Source: Hyphomonadaceae bacterium
Lineage (GTDB): Bacteria; Pseudomonadota; Alphaproteobacteria; Caulobacterales; Aquidulcibacteraceae
Length of the DNA: 64,000 nucleotides
Reading direction: 5' to 3'
Assembly (NCBI GenBank): GCA_019753175.1
Contig: JAIELK010000002.1
Location: 58,253-122,252, forward strand
The notes under the pieces were generated by a model that made no database searches, was not told the origin of the DNA, and was given only the letters and a program-made list of their open reading frames with translations. Positions 9,313 to 18,531 of the stretch are shown one piece after another; the stretch's first letter is position 1, and every line of letters starts with the position of its first letter. A program made the position numbers and the translations under genes.

Positions 9313-9332
9313 CCGGTTCCACGTGGAACCGG
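9313..9332. promoter_or_regulatory. parS: parS-like perfect palindrome (candidate ParB site)
   Basis: CCGGTTCCACGTGGAACCGG is a perfect 20-bp palindrome in the mnmE-mnmG gap. Its inner 14 bases match the bacterial parS consensus TGTTnCACGTGnAACA at every position; only the two outermost bases differ. Being intergenic, 3.8 kb from parB and about 9.4 kb from the putative origin, it is the strongest ParB-binding candidate here. Confidence 0.75.
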
Positions 9333-9343
9333 TTCTGCAATAG

Positions 9344-10729
9344 TTACTTGCCGATACAGAAGCTCAAGAAGATCTCGTCGAGCAGATCCTCGACATCGAT
9401 GCGGCCGGTGAGGCGGCCGATGGCCGACGCCGCCACGCGCACGTCCTCCGCCGCCAGCTCCGGCGCATCGGCCAGCCGGGACAGGGCGCGGACGAGGGCG
9501 GCCCGCGCCTCTTCCACAAGGCGCCGATGCCGCGCCCGGGTCAGGGTCGGCGCCTCCTCCCGGCCAAGCGCGTCGGCCACCCGTTGAGCGAGCTGGGCTT
9601 CCAGTGCCGCCATGCCTTTGCCGGTGATCGCTGACACGGTGAGCTCGACGACCCCCTCCCTTTCTCCCCCTGAAAGGGGGAGGTGCGAGTTGGCGCTGCC
9701 GGACGCCTCTCCCTGAAAGGCGGAGAAAGGGAGGGGGTCAGCCAGATCGGCCTTCGAGTGCACGAGCAGGTCGTTCGGTTGAAGTGCGGCCAACAGCGAG
9801 GCCGGGGCTTCCGTCCCCGCTTCCACCACCCCGATCCGCACGTCGGCCCCTTCGGCCCGCGCCAACGCCCGGCGCACGCCCTCCGCTTCGATGGCGTCAG
9901 CAGCCTCCCGCAGACCCGCCGTGTCGGCGATCCAGACCGGAAACCCGTCCAGGACTAGGCGCACCTCGACCACGTCGCGGGTGGTGCCGGGGATGTCGGA
10001 AACGATCGCCGCCTCGCGTTTGGCCAGCGCGTTCAGGAGGCTCGACTTGCCGGCGTTGGGCGGGCCGATGATGGCGATGCGGTAGCCCTCGCGCACGCGC
10101 TCCCCGCGATGGTCGGCGAGGTGACGGGCCATGTCCGCCGTCAGCGCCTGTAGGATCGGCGCTGCCCGCTGCGCCAGCGCACCCGGCAGATCTTCATCAG
10201 GGAAGTCGATCTCGGCTTCGATCAAGGCCGCAGCCTCGATGAGCTGCGCGCGCCACCCTTCGTAGACCGCCGAGAGCGCGCCCTTCGCCTGGCGCAGCGC
10301 CTGGCGGCGCTGACCCTCGGTCTCGGCCTCGACCAGATCGGCCAGCCCTTCCGCCTCCGCCAGATCGAGCTTGCCGTTTTCAAAGGCGCGGCGCGTGAAT
10401 TCGCCCGGCTCCGCCGGCCGCGCGCCGACGCCCAGGCAGGCCGCGATCACCCCTTCGACCACTGCCGGACCGCCATGGACATGAAGCTCGGCGACATCCT
10501 CCCCGGTGAAGCTGGCCGGGGCCGGGAACCAGAGAGCCAGCGCCTGGTCCAGTTCTTCGCTCGTCGAGGGCTCGGACAAAGCGGCCAGGGTCGCCACACG
10601 CGGCGGCGGTAAGGAGCGCCCGGTCAACGCCGTCAGCGCCGCCCCCGCTCCAGGCCCAGACACCCGGATCACCGCCACCCCGGCGCGGCCGGCGCCGGAC
10701 GCCAAGGCGACGATCGTGCCCTGTTTCAT
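9344..10729 (-). CDS. mnmE: tRNA modification GTPase MnmE, carrying an in-frame palindromic-repeat insert
   Basis: A 461-residue GTPase partner of MnmG. The N-terminal formyl-THF-binding domain starts [12 protein letters not shown] at ATG 10729. The helical domain holds a G domain with G1 GPPNAGKS (222-229), G2 around GTTRD (248-252), G3 DTAG (269-272) and G4 SKAD (325-328, with Ser for the usual Asn). The C-terminal potassium-activated motif FCIGK is intact. Residues 331-360 are encoded by a 90-bp double-hairpin repeat lying between G4 and G5 (VSA, 365-367). The frame is open upstream to 10963, but those residues are low-complexity and unlike MnmE. Confidence 0.95.
   Translation of the reverse strand: MKQGTIVALASGAGRAGVAVIRVSGPGAGAALTALTGRSLPPPRVATLAALSEPSTSEELDQALALWFPAPASFTGEDVAELHVHGGPAVVEGVIAACLGVGARPAEPGEFTRRAFENGKLDLAEAEGLADLVEAETEGQRRQALRQAKGALSAVYEGWRAQLIEAAALIEAEIDFPDEDLPGALAQRAAPILQALTADMARHLADHRGERVREGYRIAIIGPPNAGKSSLLNALAKREAAIVSDIPGTTRDVVEVRLVLDGFPVWIADTAGLREAADAIEAEGVRRALARAEGADVRIGVVEAGTEAPASLLAALQPNDLLVHSKADLADPLPFSAFQGEASGSANSHLPLSGGEREGVVELTVSAITGKGMAALEAQLAQRVADALGREEAPTLTRARHRRLVEEARAALVRALSRLADAPELAAEDVRVAASAIGRLTGRIDVEDLLDEIFLSFCIGK
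9650..9739. repeat. 90-bp palindromic element, copy 1 (in frame within mnmE)
   Basis: The copy is bounded by inverted termini GACCCCCTCCC / GGGAGGGGGTC. Inside are a perfect hairpin (CTCCCCCTGAAAGGGGGAG) and a second, diverged one (CCTCTCCCTGAAAGGCGGAG). It is exactly 30 codons long and read without a stop on the minus strand as MnmE residues 331-360. The other copies are at 53273-53362 and 55361-55451. Confidence 0.9.
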
Positions 10730-10737
10730 GTGAAAAT
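10722..10737. promoter_or_regulatory. parS-like sequence over the mnmE start codon
   Basis: TGTTTCATGTGAAAAT matches TGTTTCACGTGAAACA at 13 of 16 positions; the central C is T and the last two bases differ. The mnmE ATG (minus strand, 10727-10729) lies inside it. It is a weaker candidate than 9313-9332. Confidence 0.35.
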
Positions 10738-10749
10738 CTCTAAGCGCGA

Positions 10750-10986
10750 TTAGGGCTTGGTCATGCCCGTGGCGCTGGTCATCAGCTTCACGAAGGCGTC
10801 CTGCGCTTGCGTGCCGACGCTCATCCAAGACTGCATCATGGTTTCGGGGCTCATGAGCGCGATGTTCTGCTCCATGCGCTTGCCCATTTCCTCGACCAGC
10901 TTTTCGTTGATCGGCGTGACGTCTGGCAGACCCATGAAGCGGCGCGCTTCCTCCGGGCTGCACTCGACATTGACGGTGAACTTCAT
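10750..10986 (-). CDS. DUF6489 family small protein
   Basis: A 78-residue protein starting MKFTVNVECSPEEARRFMGLPD. The N-terminal strand, SPEEARRFxGLPD and the VTPINEKLVEEM helix are typical of the short DUF6489 family of alphaproteobacteria. The rest is predicted amphipathic helix (KRMEQNIALMSPETMMQSW), which may pack against a membrane or self-associate. Its function is unknown. The gene lies 20 bases upstream of mnmE in the same direction. The frame continues to an ATG at 11067, but that would overlap the promoter region of the divergent hydrolase gene and lacks family similarity. Confidence 0.75.
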   Translation of the reverse strand: MKFTVNVECSPEEARRFMGLPDVTPINEKLVEEMGKRMEQNIALMSPETMMQSWMSVGTQAQDAFVKLMTSATGMTKP

Positions 10987-11065
10987 GGTCTCGAATCCCT
11001 CGCGCACTTGTCGCGCCGTTTGTCTATAACGCGCGCCACGCGGTTGAGACAGACGGAGCTTGATC

Positions 11066-11755
11066 ATGGGTGAATGGGCTGAAGTTCAAGGGCAGGACGG
11101 CGCGTTTCGCGCCTATGTGGCCAGACCAAACGGGACCCCGGCCGCGGCGGTGGTGGCGATCCAGGAGATCTTCGGCGTCAACGCCGTCATGCGCCACAAA
11201 GCCGATTGGCTGGCGCGTGAGGGCTTCCTCGCCATCGCGCCCGATCTGTTCTGGCGCATTCAGCCAGGCATCGACATCACCGACCAGACCGAAGCCGAGT
11301 GGGCGCAAGCATTCGACTATTTCAAGCGCTTCGATGTCGATGCCGGCGTGCGCGATATCCAAGCGACGATCGCGCACGCGCGCGGCATGGGCGTCGGCAA
11401 AGCCGGCGCGGTTGGCTATTGCCTCGGCGGCTTGCTTGCGTACCTCACCGCGGCGCGTACCGATGCAGATGCGAGCGTCGGTTATTATGGCGTCAACATT
11501 CCAGCGTTCCTCGGCGAAGCTGGCGCCATCAAGAAACCGCTGATGCTGCACATCGCCGGCAAGGACGGCTTCGTCGACGAGAAGGCGCAAGCGGCGATGC
11601 GCGCTGGTCTCGGCGGACACGCTCGCATCACGCTTCACACTTATGCCGATCAAGATCACGCCTTCACGCGTGAAGGCGGCAAGCACTACGATGCGGCCGC
11701 GGCGAAGATTGCTGACGAGCGTACAATCGCGTTTTTCAAGGCGAACTTGACGTGA
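11066..11755 (+). CDS. dienelactone hydrolase family protein
   Basis: A 229-residue alpha/beta hydrolase of the dienelactone hydrolase family, probably cytoplasmic as no signal peptide is seen. The Cys nucleophile elbow is GYCLGG (about residues 117-122), the acid is in KDGFVD, and the histidine is in DQDHAFTR, giving the Cys-Asp-His triad. The ATG at 11066 follows GGAG (11055-11058) at seven-base spacing; an in-frame TTG at 11060 is a poorer start. The 3' end overlaps the next gene by four bases (GTGA). The physiological substrate is not predictable; the family cleaves lactones and esters. Confidence 0.88.
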   Translation: MGEWAEVQGQDGAFRAYVARPNGTPAAAVVAIQEIFGVNAVMRHKADWLAREGFLAIAPDLFWRIQPGIDITDQTEAEWAQAFDYFKRFDVDAGVRDIQATIAHARGMGVGKAGAVGYCLGGLLAYLTAARTDADASVGYYGVNIPAFLGEAGAIKKPLMLHIAGKDGFVDEKAQAAMRAGLGGHARITLHTYADQDHAFTREGGKHYDAAAAKIADERTIAFFKANLT

Positions 11756-12696
11756 GGGCGCTTCTTGTTTCCTGCGCGCTTGCGCTGGCGGCGTGTCAGC
11801 AGCAGGACGCAGCCAGCACAGCAACCGCCGCGGATGCGGACGCGTATGCGTTGGCGCCGTCGAATTTGCCCGCCTTCTTCGACTGTTTGCGCGAGCGCGG
11901 ACAAACCGTCGTCGCGGCGCATCGGGGCGGACCCGAGCCGGGCTTCGCGGAAAACGCGATCCCAACCTTCGAGAACACGTTGCGCCAGGCGCCGGCGATG
12001 CTCGAGGTGGACGTGCGCGAAACACGCGATGGTGTGCTCGTGCTCTTGCACGACGAAGAGCTTGACCGCACCACGACCGGCGAAGGCTTGCTCAGCGAAG
12101 CCACGCTCGCCGAGGTGCAGGCCTTGTCGCTGCAGGACGAGGCGGCCCGCACGTTGGACGCTCGCGTGCCAACGCTTCGCGAAGCGCTGGATTGGGCCGA
12201 GGGGCGCGCCGTGCTGGAGCTCGATGTGAAGCGCGGCGTCGCATTCGAGGATGTCGTGGAAGAGGTGCGCGCGGCCAGCGCCGAGCATCAGGTGATCTTC
12301 ATCACCTATAGCGTGCCGGCTGCAATCCGCGTGCATCGTCTGGCGCCGGCGATGATGATCTCGGCCAGCGTCAACAGCGAGAGCGACATTGCCGAGCTTG
12401 AGCGGGCGCGCGTCGACCTTACACGCATTCTCGCTTGGACCGGCATAAACGAGCCAAACAGCGCGCTCAACACAGCGCTCGCCGAACGCGGTGTGGAGGT
12501 GCTGTTCGGCACGCTCGGCGGGAGCGATTCCTGGGACGATCGTTTTGCTTCTTCCGGCGACGATCAGTACGCCGCGTTCGCTGAGACTGGACTGCAGCTG
12601 ATTGCGACTAGCCGCGCCGCCGCCGCCGCGCGCGACCTCGATGCGGCGGATGGCGCTGAGGGGCATGGAGTGATGCAATGCGTGGGTGCGGAGTGA
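11752..12696 (+). CDS. glycerophosphodiester phosphodiesterase lipoprotein
   Basis: A 314-residue GDPD-family TIM barrel that hydrolyses glycerophosphodiesters to glycerol 3-phosphate and an alcohol. The N-terminus is a lipoprotein signal (LALAAC, Cys15). The core motif AAHRGGPEPGFAENAIPTF carries the HR(G)xxPEN-type catalytic histidine. LEVDVRETRDGVLVLLHDEELDRTT supplies the metal-binding E-x-D and the second histidine (LHD). It starts at GTG 11752, coupled to the hydrolase stop. It is anchored facing the periplasm, and could salvage phospholipid headgroups. Confidence 0.9.
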   Translation: MRALLVSCALALAACQQQDAASTATAADADAYALAPSNLPAFFDCLRERGQTVVAAHRGGPEPGFAENAIPTFENTLRQAPAMLEVDVRETRDGVLVLLHDEELDRTTTGEGLLSEATLAEVQALSLQDEAARTLDARVPTLREALDWAEGRAVLELDVKRGVAFEDVVEEVRAASAEHQVIFITYSVPAAIRVHRLAPAMMISASVNSESDIAELERARVDLTRILAWTGINEPNSALNTALAERGVEVLFGTLGGSDSWDDRFASSGDDQYAAFAETGLQLIATSRAAAAARDLDAADGAEGHGVMQCVGAE

Positions 12697-12703
12697 ACGG
12701 GGT

Positions 12704-13675
12704 ATGAAAGCCATCCGCATCGCCGAGCATGGCGGGCCAGAAGTGATGTCCTTCGACGACGTCGCCGAGCCCGCGCCGGGGCCGAACGAAATCCGCGTGC
12801 GCCACCACGCGATCGGGGTCAATTACATCGACACCTATCACCGCAGCGGGTTGTACAAGATTCCGCTGCCGAGCGGCCTCGGGCTTGAAGCAAGCGGCGT
12901 TGTCGATGCTCTTGGCAAGGCCGTGACGCGCTTCAAGCTTGGCGACCGCGTTGCCTATTGCTCAGGGCCGATCGGCGCCTACGCGGAAGCGAACGTGCTG
13001 AGTGAAGGGCGCGCAGTGCGGCTGCCAGATTCAATCCCGTTCGACATCGCCGCCGCGTCGCTGTTGAAGGGCGTGACTGCGCGTTATCTCCTGCACAAAA
13101 CGTTTCGCGTGGAACAGGGCCACTGGGTGCTGATCCATGCTGCGGCCGGCGGGGTAGGTCAAATCCTGGTACAATGGGCCAAACATCACGGTGCTAACGT
13201 GATTGCAGCGGCGGGGAACGAAGAAAAGACCGACATCGCCAAGCGCCTCGGCGCCGACTACACGATCGTCATTCGCGGCGAAGAGGATTTCGCGCCGCAC
13301 GTGCGGGCCATCGTGAAAGAGGGCGTGCATGTGGTGTATGACGGCGTGGGCGCCGATACCTGGCGCGGGTCGCTCGATAGCTTGCGCCCGCTCGGCATGA
13401 TGGTGAGCTACGGCAATGCGTCCGGGCCGCCGCCGGACATCAACCCGCTTGTGCTGTCACAGAAGGGCTCGCTCTTCCTGACGCGCCCGACGCTCTTCCA
13501 CCATATAACGACGACCGAGATGCTGGACGAAACCGCAACGGATCTCTTCGACGTTGTGACCCGCGGCGTAGTCAAGATCGCATCGCCGACACGCCATGCC
13601 CTCACCGACGCAAGCCGCGCGCACGCCGATTTAGAGTCGCGTAAGACCACGGGCAGCTTGGTTTTGGCGCCATGA
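12704..13675 (+). CDS. NADPH:quinone oxidoreductase (zeta-crystallin type)
   Basis: A 323-residue medium-chain dehydrogenase/reductase lacking the zinc ligands, like QorA. MKAIRIAEHGGPEVM opens the protein. GVNYIDTYHRSGLY is the QOR signature, and the nucleotide-binding loop is HAAAGGVGQILVQWAK (about 145-160). It reduces quinones or enones by NADPH, often one electron at a time. ATG 12704 was chosen over the in-frame ATG at 12686 because it begins the conserved domain and avoids overlap with the GDPD gene. Its stop overlaps the next gene as ATGA. Confidence 0.9.
   Translation: MKAIRIAEHGGPEVMSFDDVAEPAPGPNEIRVRHHAIGVNYIDTYHRSGLYKIPLPSGLGLEASGVVDALGKAVTRFKLGDRVAYCSGPIGAYAEANVLSEGRAVRLPDSIPFDIAAASLLKGVTARYLLHKTFRVEQGHWVLIHAAAGGVGQILVQWAKHHGANVIAAAGNEEKTDIAKRLGADYTIVIRGEEDFAPHVRAIVKEGVHVVYDGVGADTWRGSLDSLRPLGMMVSYGNASGPPPDINPLVLSQKGSLFLTRPTLFHHITTTEMLDETATDLFDVVTRGVVKIASPTRHALTDASRAHADLESRKTTGSLVLAP
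13101..13116. promoter_or_regulatory. parS-like sequence within the quinone oxidoreductase gene
   Basis: CGTTTCGCGTGGAACA matches the consensus TGTTnCACGTGnAACA at 14 of 16 positions; the first base and the seventh (A to G, inside the CACGTG core) differ. It is coding, in the same 12-kb stretch as the parAB operon and about 5.5 kb from the putative origin. Confidence 0.35.
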
Positions 13676-14445
13676 GCGGTGGATTCAAGATTAGCCCGTG
13701 GCCCTCATCGCCCGAAGAACGCCGGTGGCGTCGATTCCTGGAGGCTGCTCGCGCAAAATGGGGCTGGGAAATGGTCCCCGCAGCGCAAATCTACAATGCA
13801 TTCGACCTGCGTGTCGCAACGGACCTGCCGGAGTTCAAGCCGCTGACGGCGGGTCGTCACTTCTTTACAATCGATTCTGAAGTTACGCATCTCCTGAGGC
13901 TGCGGCCACTCAAAGGCGCCATGTATGTTGTGAGCTTCGGTGTCTTGTTGTCCTTTGTACCTATCGAAAGCGGAGGGGCCCTGAGGCGGGCGCGAGTATC
14001 CGCACGAACGAATGCGACACTGTGGGACGAGCCGTGGACCGAAAAGGCGAGCGAGGGTCCCGGCGAGCGCCTTCGGCGCATTGCCGATCCCCTCAGTGAT
14101 ACCGACCTAATTGGCGGCGTTCATAACCTCAACGGAATGGGCTTCGTAGAGTACACGCTTGACCATCATTGGCGTCAGTCGCTACCCCAAATGCGCGCGT
14201 GGTTCAGCGCAAACTCGAGCCTTGAGTCAGTCCTGCAAACGGCGCGAACCCAACTCGAGGAGGAGGGAGCGTATTCCACGCACTATCCAAACCAGCGGCT
14301 GGTCGTCGCGTATCTGCTCGCGCGCCTTGGCCGCGCCGATGAGGCGCGAGTGCAGCTGGAAGCGTGGAGTGAGCGCGCCTCGACGGCATTGCCCGCGAAG
14401 TGGCAAGAGAACCTTGAGCGCGTCATCGCCGATACCAAACGTTGA
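13672..14445 (+). CDS. hypothetical protein
   Basis: A 257-residue soluble protein that I do not recognise. There is no signal peptide or long hydrophobic helix. The first half (HFFTIDSEVTHLLRLRP, YVVSFGVLLSFVP) reads like an alternating-strand domain, and the second half (THYPNQRLVVAYLLARLGRADEARVQLEAW) looks helical and TPR-like. It starts with an ATGA overlap on the quinone oxidoreductase stop, so it is co-transcribed. Its codons use A/T in third position more than the neighbouring genes, suggesting later acquisition. A loose resemblance to DUF4304-type proteins is possible but not demonstrated. Confidence 0.7.
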   Translation: MSGGFKISPWPSSPEERRWRRFLEAARAKWGWEMVPAAQIYNAFDLRVATDLPEFKPLTAGRHFFTIDSEVTHLLRLRPLKGAMYVVSFGVLLSFVPIESGGALRRARVSARTNATLWDEPWTEKASEGPGERLRRIADPLSDTDLIGGVHNLNGMGFVEYTLDHHWRQSLPQMRAWFSANSSLESVLQTARTQLEEEGAYSTHYPNQRLVVAYLLARLGRADEARVQLEAWSERASTALPAKWQENLERVIADTKR

Positions 14446-14454
14446 AGCGCGGCC

Positions 14455-14471
14455 CGGGGGCCGAACCCCCG
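14455..14471. terminator. GC hairpin between the unknown gene and rho
   Basis: CGGGGG (14455-14460) and CCCCCG (14466-14471) form a 6-bp stem around CCGAA, between two convergent stops. There is no T-run, so it would act at most as a Rho-assisted or RNA-end-stabilising hairpin. Confidence 0.35.
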
Positions 14472-14474
14472 CCC

Positions 14475-15767
<1,293 letters not shown>

Positions 15768-15929
15768 TTCTTAGTACTCGGGAGACCGCCCAGCACGACC
15801 GGCGGGCGTTTCAAATGGTTTGGGAGAGGATGCGGCGAGGAGGGGACTTGGCGCCGCCGCGGCGCGCGCGCCGAAGCACGCGCCACACCGACAGCACAGA
15901 GCGTTGCCGAGGTCAAGCGGGCTTGGGGC

Positions 15930-16400
15930 TCAGGGCTCTAGAGTCGCCAGCAGCACGATTGCAATCGCCGCAATAAACGGCAGTTCGCTCATCAAGCGCC
16001 AATACCGTTCGCTGCGTCGGCGCTCGCCGCTGGCGATCCGTTTCCCTTCGACAGATAGGTAGCCGTGATAGCCGGACAAGCCCAGGACAAGAAGGAGCTT
16101 GGCCCAGAACCAGTGCGGAACCGTGTCGAACACCTCGCCGACGGGGCGGGTCCAGTCGCCGGAGATGTAGGTGGCAAACAGGAAAATGCCGAAGGCCCAG
16201 GCGAGAACAAGGCTGGGCGCCAGGATGATCATCCGCAGACTGCGCGCGGCCTTCAACATTGCCGCTTCGAGTTCGCCGCCCGCCTGTGAAGCGGTGATGT
16301 ATGCGTAGAAGCGCGGCAGCATGAGCAGGCCGGCGATCCAGGCGATCACCGCAATGATGTGCAGCCCGCGGGCGAGATCGTAGCCGATCACGTGATCCAT
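15930..16400 (-). CDS. hemJ: protoporphyrinogen IX oxidase HemJ
   Basis: A 156-residue integral membrane protein of the HemJ (CopD-like, UPF0093) family, with about four hydrophobic helices. It oxidises protoporphyrinogen IX to protoporphyrin IX, the penultimate haem step. The N-terminal helix carries the conserved histidine (ARGLHIIAVIAWIAGLLMLPRFY), and the helix with KLLLVLGLSGYHGYL holds a second one. The ATG at 16400 overlaps the hemH stop as ATGA; longer in-frame starts lie inside hemH. Position beside hemH and hemE supports the pathway assignment. Confidence 0.92.
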   Translation of the reverse strand: MDHVIGYDLARGLHIIAVIAWIAGLLMLPRFYAYITASQAGGELEAAMLKAARSLRMIILAPSLVLAWAFGIFLFATYISGDWTRPVGEVFDTVPHWFWAKLLLVLGLSGYHGYLSVEGKRIASGERRRSERYWRLMSELPFIAAIAIVLLATLEP

Positions 16401-17503
16401 CAGTGCTTCTTCCCCTCGTCGGCGGCGTGAGGGCAGAGGCCCCAACGCGCCGGGCAGAGCTTGCCCCCAGTCTCGGACTGTAGAACGCCGGGCGCGTCCA
16501 GGCCAAGCTCCACCAGTTCAGCTAGGCCGTCGACGAAGCTTTTGGCGGCGCCGGGCGCGGCAGCCCGCGCATAGAATGGCAGCTCAAGCTCCCTGGCCAA
16601 TTGCGCGTACTCAATGTCGAGCTCGACCAGGGTTTCGATGTGCTCGGACACGAACGCGATCGGCGACACAATGACGCCGGCGCGGTCACGGCCAGCGACT
16701 TGGATTTCTTCTTCGGTCGACGGCCCGATCCACTTCAGGGGCCCCACGCGCGACTGATAGCAGATGCGCGCTTCCCAATCGGCGGGCAGCAGCTTGCGTA
16801 CGGCCGCGACTGTCTGTTCCACTTGCCATTGGTAGGGGTCGCCGCGATCGACGACCCGCTGCGGCAATCCGTGCGCCGAGAACAACACGCGCGGCCGGGC
16901 CGGTTCGTCGGCCTTGCGCCAGGCTTCCATGATCGCGTTTGCATGGGTTTGCGCCAGTTGCGCGCCCGCGGGGTAACAGCAAATCGTCGCGCTCGACAGC
17001 GACGACGCTTGCTTCCACGCTTTCAGCGACGACGCCGTGGTTGTCGATGAGAACTGTGGATAGAGCGGCAGAAGAATAGCGTCGGTCGCGCCCCAGGCTT
17101 CGGCCGCTTTTGCGGCGTCTTTGACGAACGGCTTCCAATAGCGCATCGCCAAGAAGCACTTGAAAGTGACGTTGGGAATGCGGCGCGCGATCTCCGCTTC
17201 AAGCGCACCCGCTTGCTTCTGCGTTTCGGGTACGATCGGCGAACCGCCGCCCATCAGCGCATAATTAGCTTTCGCCGCCTTCGCGCGCGTGCGCGAAATC
17301 AACTGCGCTATCAGAAAGCGAAGCGGCTGCGGCGCGCCGATGATGGCGCGGTCGTTGAACAGGTTGAAGAGAAAAGGACGCACCGCGTCCTGGCCACCGG
17401 GCCCTCCGAGGTTGAACAAAATGATCGCCACACGACGAGACGTCATGATGCGCAGGTTAGGCTTGCGCGCGAAACCTGAGTCCTCAACTGGTATCGCGCT
17501 CAT
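16400..17503 (-). CDS. hemH: ferrochelatase
   Basis: A 367-residue ferrochelatase that inserts Fe2+ into protoporphyrin IX, the last step of haem synthesis. The family motifs are ILFNLGGPGG near residue 28, MGGGSPI, LLPLYPQFSS, the catalytic histidine in VLFSAHGLP, and the glutamate motif SPIAFVSEHIETL. The C-terminal tail has two cysteines (KLCPARWGLCPH), as in alphaproteobacterial forms that may bind a [2Fe-2S] cluster. The ATG at 17503 overlaps the hemE stop (ATGA), favouring this start over the internal Met20. Confidence 0.96.
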   Translation of the reverse strand: MSAIPVEDSGFARKPNLRIMTSRRVAIILFNLGGPGGQDAVRPFLFNLFNDRAIIGAPQPLRFLIAQLISRTRAKAAKANYALMGGGSPIVPETQKQAGALEAEIARRIPNVTFKCFLAMRYWKPFVKDAAKAAEAWGATDAILLPLYPQFSSTTTASSLKAWKQASSLSSATICCYPAGAQLAQTHANAIMEAWRKADEPARPRVLFSAHGLPQRVVDRGDPYQWQVEQTVAAVRKLLPADWEARICYQSRVGPLKWIGPSTEEEIQVAGRDRAGVIVSPIAFVSEHIETLVELDIEYAQLARELELPFYARAAAPGAAKSFVDGLAELVELGLDAPGVLQSETGGKLCPARWGLCPHAADEGKKH

Positions 17504-18531
17504 GCGGCACCCTTCACCAGAGACACAAGACGCGAGAGGTTTTCAGGCGTGGCATCGGGAGTAATCCCGTGGCCGAGATTGAAGATGTGGGGCCGGTTCC
17601 GGAAACTGTCGATCACGTGGCGAACGCCGTGCTCCAGCGCCGCGCCGCCGCAGACAAGCAATTGCGGATCGAGGTTTCCTTGGACAGCGAGCTGTGCAGG
17701 CAGGTCTGGGTGCGGCGCCACGCTTGTATCCAATCCGATCGCCTCGAGTCTGAGCCTTTTCGCGTATTCGCCTAGCGCGCTGCCAGCGCCGCGCGGGAAC
17801 CCTATGATTGGAGCTGTCACGCCCAGCTCTCGGAGCCGCGTCATGAGCTTTTCGGTTGGGCGCAGGATCAGGCGCTCAAATAACGGGAAGGGAAGCCCCT
17901 CCGCCCAGCTCTCGAAGATCTGCACGCAGTCGGCTCCGGCCCTTACTTGTTCGGCCAAGTGACGCGCACTGGCCTCCGCCAGAGTGTCGAGCAAGCGATC
18001 GACATCTGCGGGGCGCTCATACGCGCAACGCCGCGCGCGGTCCTTATCGCCGCCTTCCCCCTGGAGCATGTAGGTCGCAACCGTCCAAGGTGCGCCGCAG
18101 AACCCAATCAGCGGGGTTGCCGAATCAAGCTCGCGCTTGATGCGCTCCACCGCTTCATAGACGGGCTGGAGTCGCTGCAGCGCGCGTTCCGGCTCATCGA
18201 AGCGCCAAACCTCTTCCCCGATCAAGGGCTCAAGCCGCGGGCCTTCACCCTCGACGAACCACACCTTCCGGCCCAACGCATCGGGGACAACCAGAATATC
18301 CGAAAACAAGATCGCGGCGTCCAATGGGAAGCGTCGCAGGGGCTGCAGTACCGCCTCCGTGGCCAGGGCTGGCGAATAACAGAAATCCATGAAGGTCTTC
18401 GCGCGTTTGCGAAGCTCCCGGTATTCCGGAAGGTAACGCCCGGCCTGACGCATGATCCAGATCGGAGGAGGATCGACCCGCTCTCCCTTCAAAACCCGCA
18501 AGAGCGCTGGAAGTTGTTCCCCGTCGGTCAT
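17500..18531 (-). CDS. hemE: uroporphyrinogen decarboxylase
   Basis: A 343-residue cytoplasmic enzyme that decarboxylates uroporphyrinogen III to coproporphyrinogen III. The signatures PIWIMRQAGRYLPEYRELR near residue 25 and IGFCGAPWTVATYMLQG near 135 are intact, as is FNLGHGITPDATPE at the end. The ATG at 18531 follows a purine-rich GGAAGAA. The frame remains open to 18837, but the extra 102 residues are not HemE-like and fall in the putative origin. The hemE-hemH-hemJ-rho order reads leftward, away from that origin. Confidence 0.96.
   Translation of the reverse strand: MTDGEQLPALLRVLKGERVDPPPIWIMRQAGRYLPEYRELRKRAKTFMDFCYSPALATEAVLQPLRRFPLDAAILFSDILVVPDALGRKVWFVEGEGPRLEPLIGEEVWRFDEPERALQRLQPVYEAVERIKRELDSATPLIGFCGAPWTVATYMLQGEGGDKDRARRCAYERPADVDRLLDTLAEASARHLAEQVRAGADCVQIFESWAEGLPFPLFERLILRPTEKLMTRLRELGVTAPIIGFPRGAGSALGEYAKRLRLEAIGLDTSVAPHPDLPAQLAVQGNLDPQLLVCGGAALEHGVRHVIDSFRNRPHIFNLGHGITPDATPENLSRLVSLVKGAA

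Noticed and set aside
9650..9739. Reading the mnmE repeat as an intrinsic terminator or assembly error
   Set aside because: The frame stays open through it, motifs on both sides are intact, and the same event occurs independently in leuS, which makes misassembly unlikely.
10730..10963. N-terminal extension of mnmE
   Set aside because: The extension is His/Arg-rich and overlaps the DUF6489 gene antiparallel in frame; all MnmE proteins begin at the [16 protein letters not shown] motif.
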